From Caloramator sp. E03 (GTDB taxonomy: Bacteria > Bacillota > Clostridia > Clostridiales > Caloramatoraceae), in contig NZ_CP040093.1 in NCBI RefSeq assembly GCF_006016075.1, positions 2,149,501 through 2,213,500 on the forward strand: DNA of 64,000 nt, read 5' to 3'. Below, one piece after another: positions 9,136 to 19,300 of the stretch. Positions within the stretch are counted from its first letter, which is position 1. The number at the start of each line of letters is the position of its first letter. The notes under the pieces are model-generated. The model did no database searches, had not been told where the DNA came from, and was given only the letters and a program-made list of their open reading frames with translations. Both the position numbers and the translations under genes were made by a program.

Positions 9136-9148
9136 GGAAGGTGGTATT

Positions 9149-11458
9149 TTGAAGTTTTTTTCACATCCTGATAAAGAGCTTATACTACATTTAAGGGAAG
9201 TGTATGAAATAAATAAGGATAAAGTGGATAAGGATTTAAGAGAATATTATAGAATAATCAGCTATTGTCATGATTTTGGGAAATTTACTTCCTATTTCCA
9301 AAGATATCTTAAAACAAAAAAAAGGGGCAAATATACAGATCATGGCTTTATTTCAGCACTTTTTGCTGCATTTTGTGCTTTTAAGGAATATGGTGAGGAT
9401 AACATAGTGCTTTTAATATACAGCATAGTATTACACCATCATGGGGATCTTGAAAATGCATCTAAAGATTTACCTTCATCTATATCAGGATTATTAGAAA
9501 ATGACTATAGGCTATTAGAAAAAATTGAAATTGCACAATATCAAATAAATGATATGATAAAAAACAAAAATTATATAAAAGAAGAATATAGAAAAATAGA
9601 TTTTGATATCTATGTTGATGAATTCTTAGATTCTGATATTACATTTATTCTTAAAAAGTTAAAAAAATTATCTTTTTTAATGGAGAAAAGTCCAACGGAA
9701 AAAAATTATTTTGTACATCAGATTTTATATTCTTCTTTAATATCTGCAGATAAGCTAAGTGCATCACAAATAGATATTCCAACGGAAAAATATGCACAAT
9801 ATGAATGCCTTGACAGAGTTAGGCTTAAAATAATAGGCAACAGTTTTTCTACAATAAATGAAATAAGAAGAGAAATATTTTATAAGGTACAAAAATCAAT
9901 TGAAAGGGATTATAAAAAATCGAGATTTTTTACAATAACGGCCCCAACAGGCACAGGCAAAACTTACACTGGATTTTTTGCAGCTTTAAAATTAAGGGAG
10001 CTTTTGGGTGGGAATAGGAGAATAATATACTGTCTTCCTTTTACTTCTATAATAGATCAAAACTATGATGTTTTATACGATCTACATAATGAAATTGAGG
10101 AATTTAAAGAGGAAAGCAGCAGATTTTTAATAAAACATCACAGCCTGTCAAATGTAGAATATAAAAGTGAAGAATATGAATATGATAATCTTGATTCAGA
10201 ACTCTTGATTGAGAACTGGAGTAGTGGAATAATAGTAACAACCTTTGTTCAGCTTTTAGAAACTCTTATAAGCTGTAGAAATAGGATGCTAAAAAAGCTT
10301 ATAAATTTAAAAGGTTCAATACTTATCCTTGACGAAATACAGGCAATAGATATATCATTTCTTCCACTTGTTGATTATGTTCTAAGAAAATCAAGTGAAT
10401 ATTTTAATTTGCATATTATTATGATGACAGCTACGAAGCCTTATATTTTAAACGAGGCTATAGAACTTTTAGATGACTGTACTAAATACTTTAGTATATT
10501 TAATAGAACAAAACTTATTATAAATCCAAATAATATTAAGTTGGAAGAATTTATTATGGAGTTTAAAAATAATATTGAGGATAAATCTTATTTAATTGTG
10601 TGCAATACTATATCTTCTTCTCTTAAGGTATATAATTCTTTAAAGGATTTAAAAAGAAAAATATATTATCTTTCAACTAATCTTTTACCTATTCATAGAA
10701 AAAGAATGATTAGTGAAATAAAGGAGTGTTTAGATAAAAAAGAAAAAATAATACTTGTATCAACACAGGTTGTTGAAGCTGGGGTTAACTTTGATTTTGA
10801 TATTGCAATAAGGGATATAGGACCGATAGATTCAATAATACAGTGTGCTGGACGATGTAACAGAAACGGCAATAAGGATTTAGGAAATGTTAAAGTCTAT
10901 TCTTTAATTGATGATGATAAGGATAGAGATGGTTTTGGCTTTAGTAAATATGTATATGGCATACCAGCTATTCGGATTACAAAGGAAATATTAGGCAAAG
11001 AAAGCATAGAGGAGAAGGAATACTATAATATTGTATCGGAATATTTCAAAAGAATGCAGGATAATAAATCAAAGGATAAGAGTATGTTTTTTAAGAATTC
11101 AATATTATCTTTGAATTTTTCAAATGAGGATAATAATAAAATTCCAATTTATAAGTTTTCATTAATAGAAAATAACTTAGGATATTTTGATGTATTACTT
11201 TTGTATGATGACATAGTTGAAGATGCCTTTGATAAGTATTGTAAACTAAGGAATGAAAAAGATTATTATGAAAGAAGAAGGCAGTATCTTAAAATTAAAA
11301 ACATTTTAAAGGATTATACTTTATCGCTACCGATTAAATATAATAATATCTTCGAAGAGAAATTTGGCTTTTATATACTTCCGCGACATGGAATTAAAGA
11401 CTATTATGATGAAAAGACAGGATTTATTAGAGATGCTAAATCCTTTGATATATTTTAA
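9149..11458 (+). CDS. cas3: Cas3 HD nuclease-helicase
   Basis: A 769-residue Cas3, recruited by Cascade to nick and degrade target DNA. The N-terminal HD domain shows His6, the HD pair His41-Asp42 in SYCHDFGKF, TDHGF near residue 64 and a HHHGD segment. The SF2 helicase domain has Walker A TAPTGTGKTYTG, the DEIQ box in LILDEIQAID, and motif V/VI as STQVVEAGVNFDFD and QCAGRCNRNG. TTG 9149 behind GGAAGGTGG (9136-9144) is chosen; an in-frame GTG at 9116 would place the start inside the hairpin. All key residues are present. An IS200/IS605 element begins seven bases after the stop. Confidence 0.94.
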   Translation: MKFFSHPDKELILHLREVYEINKDKVDKDLREYYRIISYCHDFGKFTSYFQRYLKTKKRGKYTDHGFISALFAAFCAFKEYGEDNIVLLIYSIVLHHHGDLENASKDLPSSISGLLENDYRLLEKIEIAQYQINDMIKNKNYIKEEYRKIDFDIYVDEFLDSDITFILKKLKKLSFLMEKSPTEKNYFVHQILYSSLISADKLSASQIDIPTEKYAQYECLDRVRLKIIGNSFSTINEIRREIFYKVQKSIERDYKKSRFFTITAPTGTGKTYTGFFAALKLRELLGGNRRIIYCLPFTSIIDQNYDVLYDLHNEIEEFKEESSRFLIKHHSLSNVEYKSEEYEYDNLDSELLIENWSSGIIVTTFVQLLETLISCRNRMLKKLINLKGSILILDEIQAIDISFLPLVDYVLRKSSEYFNLHIIMMTATKPYILNEAIELLDDCTKYFSIFNRTKLIINPNNIKLEEFIMEFKNNIEDKSYLIVCNTISSSLKVYNSLKDLKRKIYYLSTNLLPIHRKRMISEIKECLDKKEKIILVSTQVVEAGVNFDFDIAIRDIGPIDSIIQCAGRCNRNGNKDLGNVKVYSLIDDDKDRDGFGFSKYVYGIPAIRITKEILGKESIEEKEYYNIVSEYFKRMQDNKSKDKSMFFKNSILSLNFSNEDNNKIPIYKFSLIENNLGYFDVLLLYDDIVEDAFDKYCKLRNEKDYYERRRQYLKIKNILKDYTLSLPIKYNNIFEEKFGFYILPRHGIKDYYDEKTGFIRDAKSFDIF

Positions 11459-11464
11459 CTAAAC

Positions 11465-11510
11465 AGCAACATTCATCGCCCACTTCTGTAAGTGGGCGAT
11501 GAATGTTGCT
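11465..11510. other. Left-end hairpin of the IS200/IS605 element
   Basis: Arms 11465-11485 and 11490-11510 are a perfect 21-bp inverted repeat around a CTGT loop. In this family such hairpins are the single-strand recognition sites of TnpA. As it lies right after cas3 it may also end or stabilise the cas mRNA, although no U-tract follows. Confidence 0.85.
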
Positions 11511-11537
11511 TGATAAATTATTCCTTTATGGTATAAT
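11510..11537 (+). promoter_or_regulatory. Probable tnpA promoter
   Basis: TTGATA (11510-11515) and TATAAT (11532-11537) are separated by 16 bases, about 30 bases before the tnpA start. The -35 box begins at the last base of the left-end hairpin. Confidence 0.6.
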
Positions 11538-11568
11538 CAGTATTATAGGAAGGAGGTTATGCAATATA

Positions 11569-11970
11569 ATGGATTTAGATAATAATAATCATTCAGTATT
11601 CTTATTGTATTATCATCTTGTTTTGGTAACTAAATATAGAAGAAAAGTTATTGATGATAATATATCGAATAGACTAAAAGAAATATTTGAAAAGATACAA
11701 GATAATTATAATATCACATTACAAGAATGGAATCATGATAAAGACCATATCCATATATTATTCAAAGCACATCCTAATACAGAGTTGTCTAAGTTTATAA
11801 ATGCGTATAAAAGTGCTTCATCAAGATTGATAAAGAAAGAGTATCCTAAAATAAAAGAGCAATTATGGAAAGAATATTTTTGGTCAAGAAGTTACTGTTT
11901 ACTTACAACAGGTGGGGTGTCAATTGAAGTAATTAAAAAATATATAGAAAAGCAAGGGAAGGAGGTGTAA
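11569..11970 (+). CDS. tnpA: IS200/IS605 TnpA, Y1 HUH transposase
   Basis: A 133-residue single-strand transposase. The HUH motif is in NHDKDHIHILF and the catalytic tyrosine is in IEVIKKYIEKQ near the C-terminus, both at the usual places, and the length is normal for IS200-type TnpA, so it looks intact. ATG 11569 is in frame with the whole domain; AGGAGG lies 12 bases upstream, a rather long spacing, and an out-of-frame ATG at 11559 is unused. The tnpB gene begins two bases after its stop. It would act on the hairpin ends of this element. Confidence 0.92.
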   Translation: MDLDNNNHSVFLLYYHLVLVTKYRRKVIDDNISNRLKEIFEKIQDNYNITLQEWNHDKDHIHILFKAHPNTELSKFINAYKSASSRLIKKEYPKIKEQLWKEYFWSRSYCLLTTGGVSIEVIKKYIEKQGKEV

Positions 11971-11972
11971 CT

Positions 11973-13042
11973 TTGCTTAAGGCTTATAAATACAGAATAT
12001 ATCCAACAAAAGAACAAGAAGAATATTTTGCTAAGGTATTTGGTTGCGTAAGATTTATATACAACAAAATGCTACATGACAAAATAGAATACTATAAGCA
12101 AACAGGAGAAAAGTTAAACAATACACCTGCACAATATAAAAAAGAATATTCTTTTCTGAAAGAAGTAGATAGTCTTGCACTTGCCAACGCACAACTTAAT
12201 TTAGAAAAAGCATATAAAATTTTTTTAGAGATAAAAAAATAGGATTTCCAAAGTTCAAGAAAAAGAAAGGTTACCAGTATTATACTACAAATAATCAAAA
12301 TGGAACAGTAACACTTGAAGGTGGTTATCTAAAAGTTCCAAAGTTAAAGACAAAAATAAAAATAAAACAACACAGACAATTTGAAGGAAAAATCAAATCC
12401 GTAACTATATCAAAGACGCCAACAGGCAAATATTATGCTTCTATATTTGTAGAAGAAGAAATTAAAGAATTATCTAAAACAGATAGAAAAGTAGGTATAG
12501 ATTTAGGCATTAAAGAATTTGCTATTTTATCTGATGGAACAAAGGTAGAAAATCCAAAATGGTTAAGAAAAACAGAAAAAAGAATTAAAATTATACAAAA
12601 ATCATTATCAAGAAAGCAGAAGCAAAGCAAAAACTATGAAAGAACAAGACAAAAACTTGCTAAACTACATGAAAAAATATCAAATCAAAGAAAAGATTTT
12701 CTTCATAAACTATCTTCTAAAATTATACACGAAAATCAAGTGATAGTTTTAGAAGATTTACAGGTAAAAAATATGCAACAAAATCATAAATTAGCAAAAG
12801 CAATAACAGAAGCATCATGGGCAGAATTTAGAAGGATGTTAGAATACAAAGCAAAATGGTATGGCAGAGAAATAATAATAGCACCACAAAATTATGCATC
12901 AAGTCAAACATGTAGTGAATGTGGATATAAAAATCCTGATGTAAAGAATTTAGCATTGAGAGAATGGAAATGTCCAAAGTGTGGTGCAGTTCATGATAGA
13001 GATATAAATGCAAGCAAGAATTTGCTAAAATTAGCCATGTAA
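11973..13042 (+). pseudogene. tnpB: TnpB RNA-guided nuclease gene with a frameshift
   Basis: The first part reads from TTG 11973 (GGAGGTG just upstream) through the N-terminal YKYRIYPTKEQE region to a stop at 12240. The reading then continues in another frame from the A4T7 tract (12216-12226) to 13042. Restoring one base in that tract joins the two parts into a full-length TnpB (about 356 residues). The downstream part keeps all three RuvC acidic sites ([19 protein letters not shown]) and the zinc finger CSECG...CPKCG. So the nuclease core is preserved and the damage is one indel in a homopolymer: a recent mutation, a sequencing error, or possible slippage on the A/T run. Confidence 0.88.
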
Positions 13043-13145
13043 TTGGTATATCTGGGGAGAGAACAGCCCTTTGAGCGTGGGATAACTTACTTCGCTGGGA
13101 GTATTGACCACGAAGCCACCACTTCTATAAGTGGGGGTAGTTCAC
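13043..13145 (+). ncRNA. Probable omegaRNA / right-end RNA region of the IS605 element
   Basis: TnpB proteins are guided by an RNA made from the right end of the element, overlapping the tnpB 3' part. The 103 bases from the tnpB stop to the right end contain short GC-richer stems and finish with the hairpin CCACTT/AAGTGG and GTAGTTCAC. The guide would then be the bases starting at about 13146, which lie in the CRISPR leader flank. The 5' end, probably inside tnpB, cannot be placed by eye. Confidence 0.55.
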
Positions 13146-13345
13146 ATTACTTTTATGGATTTTATAAGATAATGCTAAATTGATTAATGATTTTATTAAA
13201 TTTGTCGTCGACCTCTAATCCTGCAAAAAAGCCGGGTGATCGACGACAAAAGAAATATATATTTCATAAGGGTTTGCTTGTTTTATTAATATTTTGTTTA
13301 CAATTGACAAAAAAAGCAAACCCTGTTATAATAATGCATGAACGG
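13146..13345 (+). promoter_or_regulatory. CRISPR leader
   Basis: The 200 bases between the IS605 right end and the first repeat hold no gene. Two inverted repeats stand out: TTTGTCGTCGA (13201-13211) with TCGACGACAAA (13240-13250), and GGGTTTGCTT (13270-13279) with AAGCAAACCC (13314-13323), the second bracketing the -35 box of the array promoter. The final bases before repeat 1 are AACGG. Leader position is supported by the promoter orientation, by uniform repeats at this end and by the mutated terminal repeat at the other. These inverted repeats may be adaptation or regulatory sites. Confidence 0.85.
13304..13332 (+). promoter_or_regulatory. Consensus sigma-70 promoter of the CRISPR array
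   Basis: Perfect TTGACA (13304-13309) and TATAAT (13327-13332) boxes are separated by exactly 17 bases. The expected start of transcription (about 13339) is just before the first repeat at 13346. A perfect consensus is rare, and suggests strong constitutive pre-crRNA synthesis unless the inverted repeat overlapping it serves as an operator. Confidence 0.9.
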
Positions 13346-16300
13346 GTTTATAGCCTACCTATGAGGGATTGAAACTTCCAGATATAACAGATTCAACTAC
13401 AATTCTTGATATGTTTATAGCCTACCTATGAGGGATTGAAACTTGGTTTTTTTATTGTTTGGTTTTGCTTATGGCTTTTGTTTATAGCCTACCTATGAGG
13501 GATTGAAACTATAATTCATTCGCTGATGTATTATTTCCCTTAATAGTTTATAGCCTACCTATGAGGGATTGAAACCAGCGTATGCGAAAAAAATACCCGA
13601 AATGTCTTATTTATGTTTATAGCCTACCTATGAGGGATTGAAACATAAATTATTCTAAGAGAATGTCTTTAAAGATTGAGTTTATAGCCTACCTATGAGG
13701 GATTGAAACTAATTGATATAGATAAACCAAAAAAGTTATAAAGCACCCGTTTATAGCCTACCTATGAGGGATTGAAACTTGTAATGCAGGAAACTATTGA
13801 TTTAGATTGTATAGTTTATAGCCTACCTATGAGGGATTGAAACTATTACTATATAAGCAATTAATTATATAGTTATATACCGTTTATAGCCTACCTATGA
13901 GGGATTGAAACCTAATCGTATATAAAAGCATAAAAAAACAAGGCTAATGTTTATAGCCTACCTATGAGGGATTGAAACGATTTTTCAAGGCTTATACGGT
14001 TTCTATTTGCTACTGTTTATAGCCTACCTATGAGGGATTGAAACGCATGCTATTAAGCTTTGATTTATCTTGTCTCAATTGTTTATAGCCTACCTATGAG
14101 GGATTGAAACCGAATAACCCAATTTATAATTGATATAGATAAACCAAAGTTTATAGCCTACCTATGAGGGATTGAAACAAAATATTAGGAAAATCTCTTA
14201 AAGCGTCAATAGCAAAGTTTATAGCCTACCTATGAGGGATTGAAACTTTCAGCAAGAAGAAAATCAGGAAAATCCTTCCACTTGTTTATAGCCTACCTAT
14301 GAGGGATTGAAACATATATCACCCTGTTGTATTGTTTTTCTGTCTGTTACGTTTATAGCCTACCTATGAGGGATTGAAACATCTCCCTCATTTTCTAATT
14401 CTCCTTTCTGCACCCCTGTTTATAGCCTACCTATGAGGGATTGAAACCAAAATAGAAAAAGTTGTATAACAGCCGATGTTATACGTTTATAGCCTACCTA
14501 TGAGGGATTGAAACACCAACTATACCGTCATAGGTAAAGCCTTTGAAATGCGTTTATAGCCTACCTATGAGGGATTGAAACCCCTTCTTCGCCTGATAAT
14601 GTAGAAAGTTTTTTTTTGGTTTATAGCCTACCTATGAGGGATTGAAACCCACAACAATTTTGCTCAAGATAAACCCGAATCTTAGTTTATAGCCTACCTA
14701 TGAGGGATTGAAACACCAACTATACCGTCATAGGTAAAGCCTTTGAAATGCGTTTATAGCCTACCTATGAGGGATTGAAACCCCTTCTTCGCCTGATAAT
14801 GTAGAAAGTTTTTTTTTGGTTTATAGCCTACCTATGAGGGATTGAAACCCACAACAATTTTGCTCAAGATAAACCCGAATCTTAGTTTATAGCCTACCTA
14901 TGAGGGATTGAAACATAAATTTGATTTATTAATGGGTTATATTAACCCTTGTTTATAGCCTACCTATGAGGGATTGAAACAAGCCATAACCATCTTCAAA
15001 CGGATGTTTGAAGATAGGTTTATAGCCTACCTATGAGGGATTGAAACCGGATGAGGACACAGTTCGAGGCAAAGGATGGTTGAGTTTATAGCCTACCTAT
15101 GAGGGATTGAAACTGCTTTTTAACTTTCTTTACAGATGTGCTTAAGCCGTTTATAGCCTACCTATGAGGGATTGAAACTAGACTTAAATTTTGATATTTT
15201 TCCACAAGACTCTCGTTTATAGCCTACCTATGAGGGATTGAAACCTTGGTTTGCGTCGCATCCATAAACTGCAGGCATTTGTTTATAGCCTACCTATGAG
15301 GGATTGAAACCCTTTATAATCGCCTGTTTCTATTCCTAACCATTCGTTTATAGCCTACCTATGAGGGATTGAAACATATTCTTTGTTATAATGAGGGTGA
15401 AGGGAGCGACAGTTTATAGCCTACCTATGAGGGATTGAAACAACTGTTTTGGTGTAACTTCATCACCCCACCAGCTTTCGTTTATAGCCTACCTATGAGG
15501 GATTGAAACATTTGATAAAACACTGTGATAATGTTGAAATATACGTTTATAGCCTACCTATGAGGGATTGAAACCCATATAGATTTCTTTGTGTTTCTAT
15601 ACACTTCCAAGTTTATAGCCTACCTATGAGGGATTGAAACCTTTTCTCCCTCTTTTCCCCGCAATCCACATCTCCGGTTTATAGCCTACCTATGAGGGAT
15701 TGAAACTAGATTTTTGTTTCCATCTTCCACACCTCCACAGTCCGTTTATAGCCTACCTATGAGGGATTGAAACGAAATCGAAATACAAGCGGATAGAAAG
15801 ACAATGCCTAAGTTTATAGCCTACCTATGAGGGATTGAAACCGGGGAAAAGAGGGAGAAAAGAAAAAATAAAAGGTAGTTTATAGCCTACCTATGAGGGA
15901 TTGAAACCACAAAAAAAATGCCTTCATTTCACACACTTGTAAGTTTATAGCCTACCTATGAGGGATTGAAACCACAATACATTTTTACGATATTTTTTTC
16001 ACTCTCAAGGTTTATAGCCTACCTATGAGGGATTGAAACAAATTCTAACTCCTCAAGAGCTTTCTTATATTTTTCGTTTATAGCCTACCTATGAGGGATT
16101 GAAACTTTTTATGTGACATCATATTCACCTCCTACACTTCAGTTTATAGCCTACCTATGAGGGATTGAAACAGGACAAGATAATTGAAAAAGAAAAGGTT
16201 AAAAAGGATGGTTTATAGCCTACCTATGAGGGATTGAAACAAAAATCAGTTGATTGGGCGACTCTAAAGAAAAACAGTTTATAGCCTACCTATGAGGGAT

Positions 16301-19300
16301 TGAAACTGAATATCACAAAAAGGAGGCTATGAACAAGTATGGGTTTATAGCCTACCTATGAGGGATTGAAACATTTTTCAACTGTGTAACCGTATGGGAG
16401 CTCTACTGGTTTATAGCCTACCTATGAGGGATTGAAACTGATAGAGGAATTGGACTATATAAAGAAGGTTTACAGTTTATAGCCTACCTATGAGGGATTG
16501 AAACTGAAACTAATTATGATGATATACTTGAGGCAGAAAGTTTATAGCCTACCTATGAGGGATTGAAACTATGAGTGCTATTGATTTTTGGAAGTGTATA
16601 GAAACAGTTTATAGCCTACCTATGAGGGATTGAAACCCTAAATTGTCAGTTATAACATAATAAATCTTGTTAGAGTTTATAGCCTACCTATGAGGGATTG
16701 AAACATGCTTTTTCTGCAACTTTATCAAGAAAATCCGTATTGTTTATAGCCTACCTATGAGGGATTGAAACCAAGGCGGAACAAATGTAATAACTGGAGT
16801 TAAAAATAAGTTTATAGCCTACCTATGAGGGATTGAAACACAGTACTCCCACCACCCATTACGTATATCTTATTATCGTTTATAGCCTACCTATGAGGGA
16901 TTGAAACTGTTCAGTTGTGAAATAAATATTATGTTCTAATTCCGTTTATAGCCTACCTATGAGGGATTGAAACATTGTATTATATCTATTTTCTTCTATT
17001 TCGTTAGCAATTAAGTTTATAGCCTACCTATGAGGGATTGAAACTTGTTTCGATAAGCTTATTGTGCAGCGGTGTTACAGTTTATAGCCTACCTATGAGG
17101 GATTGAAACCGAAGTTTGAGGAGATGGAAAAGCAAATAAAAAATCAAGGTTTATAGCCTACCTATGAGGGATTGAAACTACAAATGGTAATCTTACCAGT
17201 GTTGAGGAAATTGGTTTATAGCCTACCTATGAGGGATTGAAACTTTGCAAGAAGACAACATTGTGCAAGTGTATTCAAGTTTATAGCCTACCTATGAGGG
17301 ATTGAAACGGTAAACTTGCAAGGTCGACATCTTGACCATATATGTTTATAGCCTACCTATGAGGGATTGAAACATGATAAAAAAAATGACAGTTAGGGAA
17401 TTTTTAGAAAGTTTATAGCCTACCTATGAGGGATTGAAACTAAAGCCAGGACAGGTTTTATTAATCCCAGTAAACAGTTTATAGCCTACCTATGAGGGAT
17501 TGAAACCAAGCTTTTCAAGTTTTTCTCTATCAATAGGATTTAGTTTATAGCCTACCTATGAGGGATTGAAACAAAATAAAGATTAAATAAGAGGTGATAA
17601 AATGGCAATGGTTTATAGCCTACCTATGAGGGATTGAAACAAGCTCTTCCTTGTAGATTTTCAAGCCTTATCTTTAAGTTTATAGCCTACCTATGAGGGA
17701 TTGAAACTTTCACATTGCGTGAAATTTGTAAAAACTGATTTTTAGTTTATAGCCTACCTATGAGGGATTGAAACAAACTACAAATATAAGTACACCAAAA
17801 CGGGTCTACTGTTTATAGCCTACCTATGAGGGATTGAAACTATCTTCTGCTATTGCATTATATCCCATAGTTTGAACCAGTTTATAGCCTACCTATGAGG
17901 GATTGAAACAATTTTGTAATTTCATATACATATCTCTTTTAAAAGAGTTTATAGCCTACCTATGAGGGATTGAAACATAAGAAATTTTTCGGACTCAAAA
18001 TCCGGTGGAGTAAGTTTATAGCCTACCTATGAGGGATTGAAACAAATTACTATAATTATAATTAAGATATTTAATTTTTAGGTTTATAGCCTACCTATGA
18101 GGGATTGAAACTGTTATCTGTTATTCAATTTGTAATGAATAATGCTTTGTTTATAGCCTACCTATGAGGGATTGAAACAGGAGTGCAGATGATGAAAATA
18201 CAAATTCAGGCATTAGTTTATAGCCTACCTATGAGGGATTGAAACTACAAATGGTAATCTTACCAGTGTTGAGGAAATTGGTTTATAGCCTACCTATGAG
18301 GGATTGAAACGCAAGGTGGTGAGCTAATGGAAATTGTTGCTTTTACGTTTATAGCCTACCTATGAGGGATTGAAACTATGAGAAAAATAAAAAAAGAAAT
18401 AGTAAAGGCACTAGGTTTATAGCCTACCTATGAGGGATTGAAACTTCCGATTATGAGTAACAGAATGTCAAACAGTTTAGTGTTTATAGCCTACCTATGA
18501 GGGATTGAAACTCATCAGTATCAACATGCTTATAAAGTGCATCTCTTGTGTTTATAGCCTACCTATGAGGGATTGAAACCAAAATACATAATAAAATAGG
18601 CTAAAAATGAATAATTAGTTTATAGCCTACCTATGAGGGATTGAAACTTGTTTTGGTCTGTGATAAACCCTCTACATTCAATGTTTATAGCCTACCTATG
18701 AGGGATTGAAACTATTACTAATATTTTCCTTTGTCAATATATATTATTGTTTATAGCCTACCTATGAGGGATTGAAACCTGCAAGTGTAAAATTAGCAAC
18801 TAATGCGCCATTACCGTTTATAGCCTACCTATGAGGGATTGAAACTCAAACTCTAATTTTGAGCCATCAAACCAAGATTTAGTTTATAGCCTACCTATGA
18901 GGGATTGAAACTCATTTACAACAATCATATCATCAAATGAGCAATTTAGTTTATAGCCTACCTATGAGGGATTGAAACTCTAATGTAATTGACTGTAAAA
19001 ACTCTGCTGTTATATGTTTATAGCCTACCTATGAGGGATTGAAACGGACTATATTTTGAAATTTTTGTCCCTCCCATTTCAGTTTATAGCCTACCTATGA
19101 GGGATTGAAACCTTTTGAAGTAACAGAACAAGAATTAACCAGATTGTGTTTATAGCCTACCTATGAGGGATTGAAACTCGTTCCATCTGTTGTCGCTCCT
19201 GCATACTACCAAGTTTATAGCCTACCTATGAGGGATTGAAACCCTCTCTCTCTGTGAGAGGTAGCCATTGCCTGTCATCGTTTATAGCCTACCTATGAGG

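Larger units (their letters stand above)
11465..13145 (+). mobile_element. IS200/IS605-family insertion sequence (tnpA plus broken tnpB)
   Basis: The element carries a Y1 transposase gene, a frameshifted TnpB gene and the subterminal hairpins typical of the family: a 21-bp stem at the left end (11465-11510) and CCACTT-CTAT-AAGTGG at 13119-13134, ending with GTAGTTCAC. Left and right hairpins share the core CCACTTCTRTAAGTGG. These elements have no inverted repeats or target duplications and insert as single strands next to a short target. Here it has landed between the cas3 stop and the CRISPR leader, splitting the locus without breaking a cas gene. Exact ends are estimated. Confidence 0.9.

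Noticed and set aside
9116-9148. GTG start at 9116 for cas3, adding 11 residues
   Set aside because: It lies in the hairpin and has no ribosome site; TTG 9149 has GGAAGGTGG at the right distance.
12740-13042. A separate short zinc-finger gene
   Set aside because: It is the C-terminal part of the frameshifted TnpB gene; the frame is open well upstream.
13187-13372. A 61-codon reading frame through the CRISPR leader into the first repeat
   Set aside because: It crosses the array promoter and repeat, has no ribosome site and no protein-like pattern.
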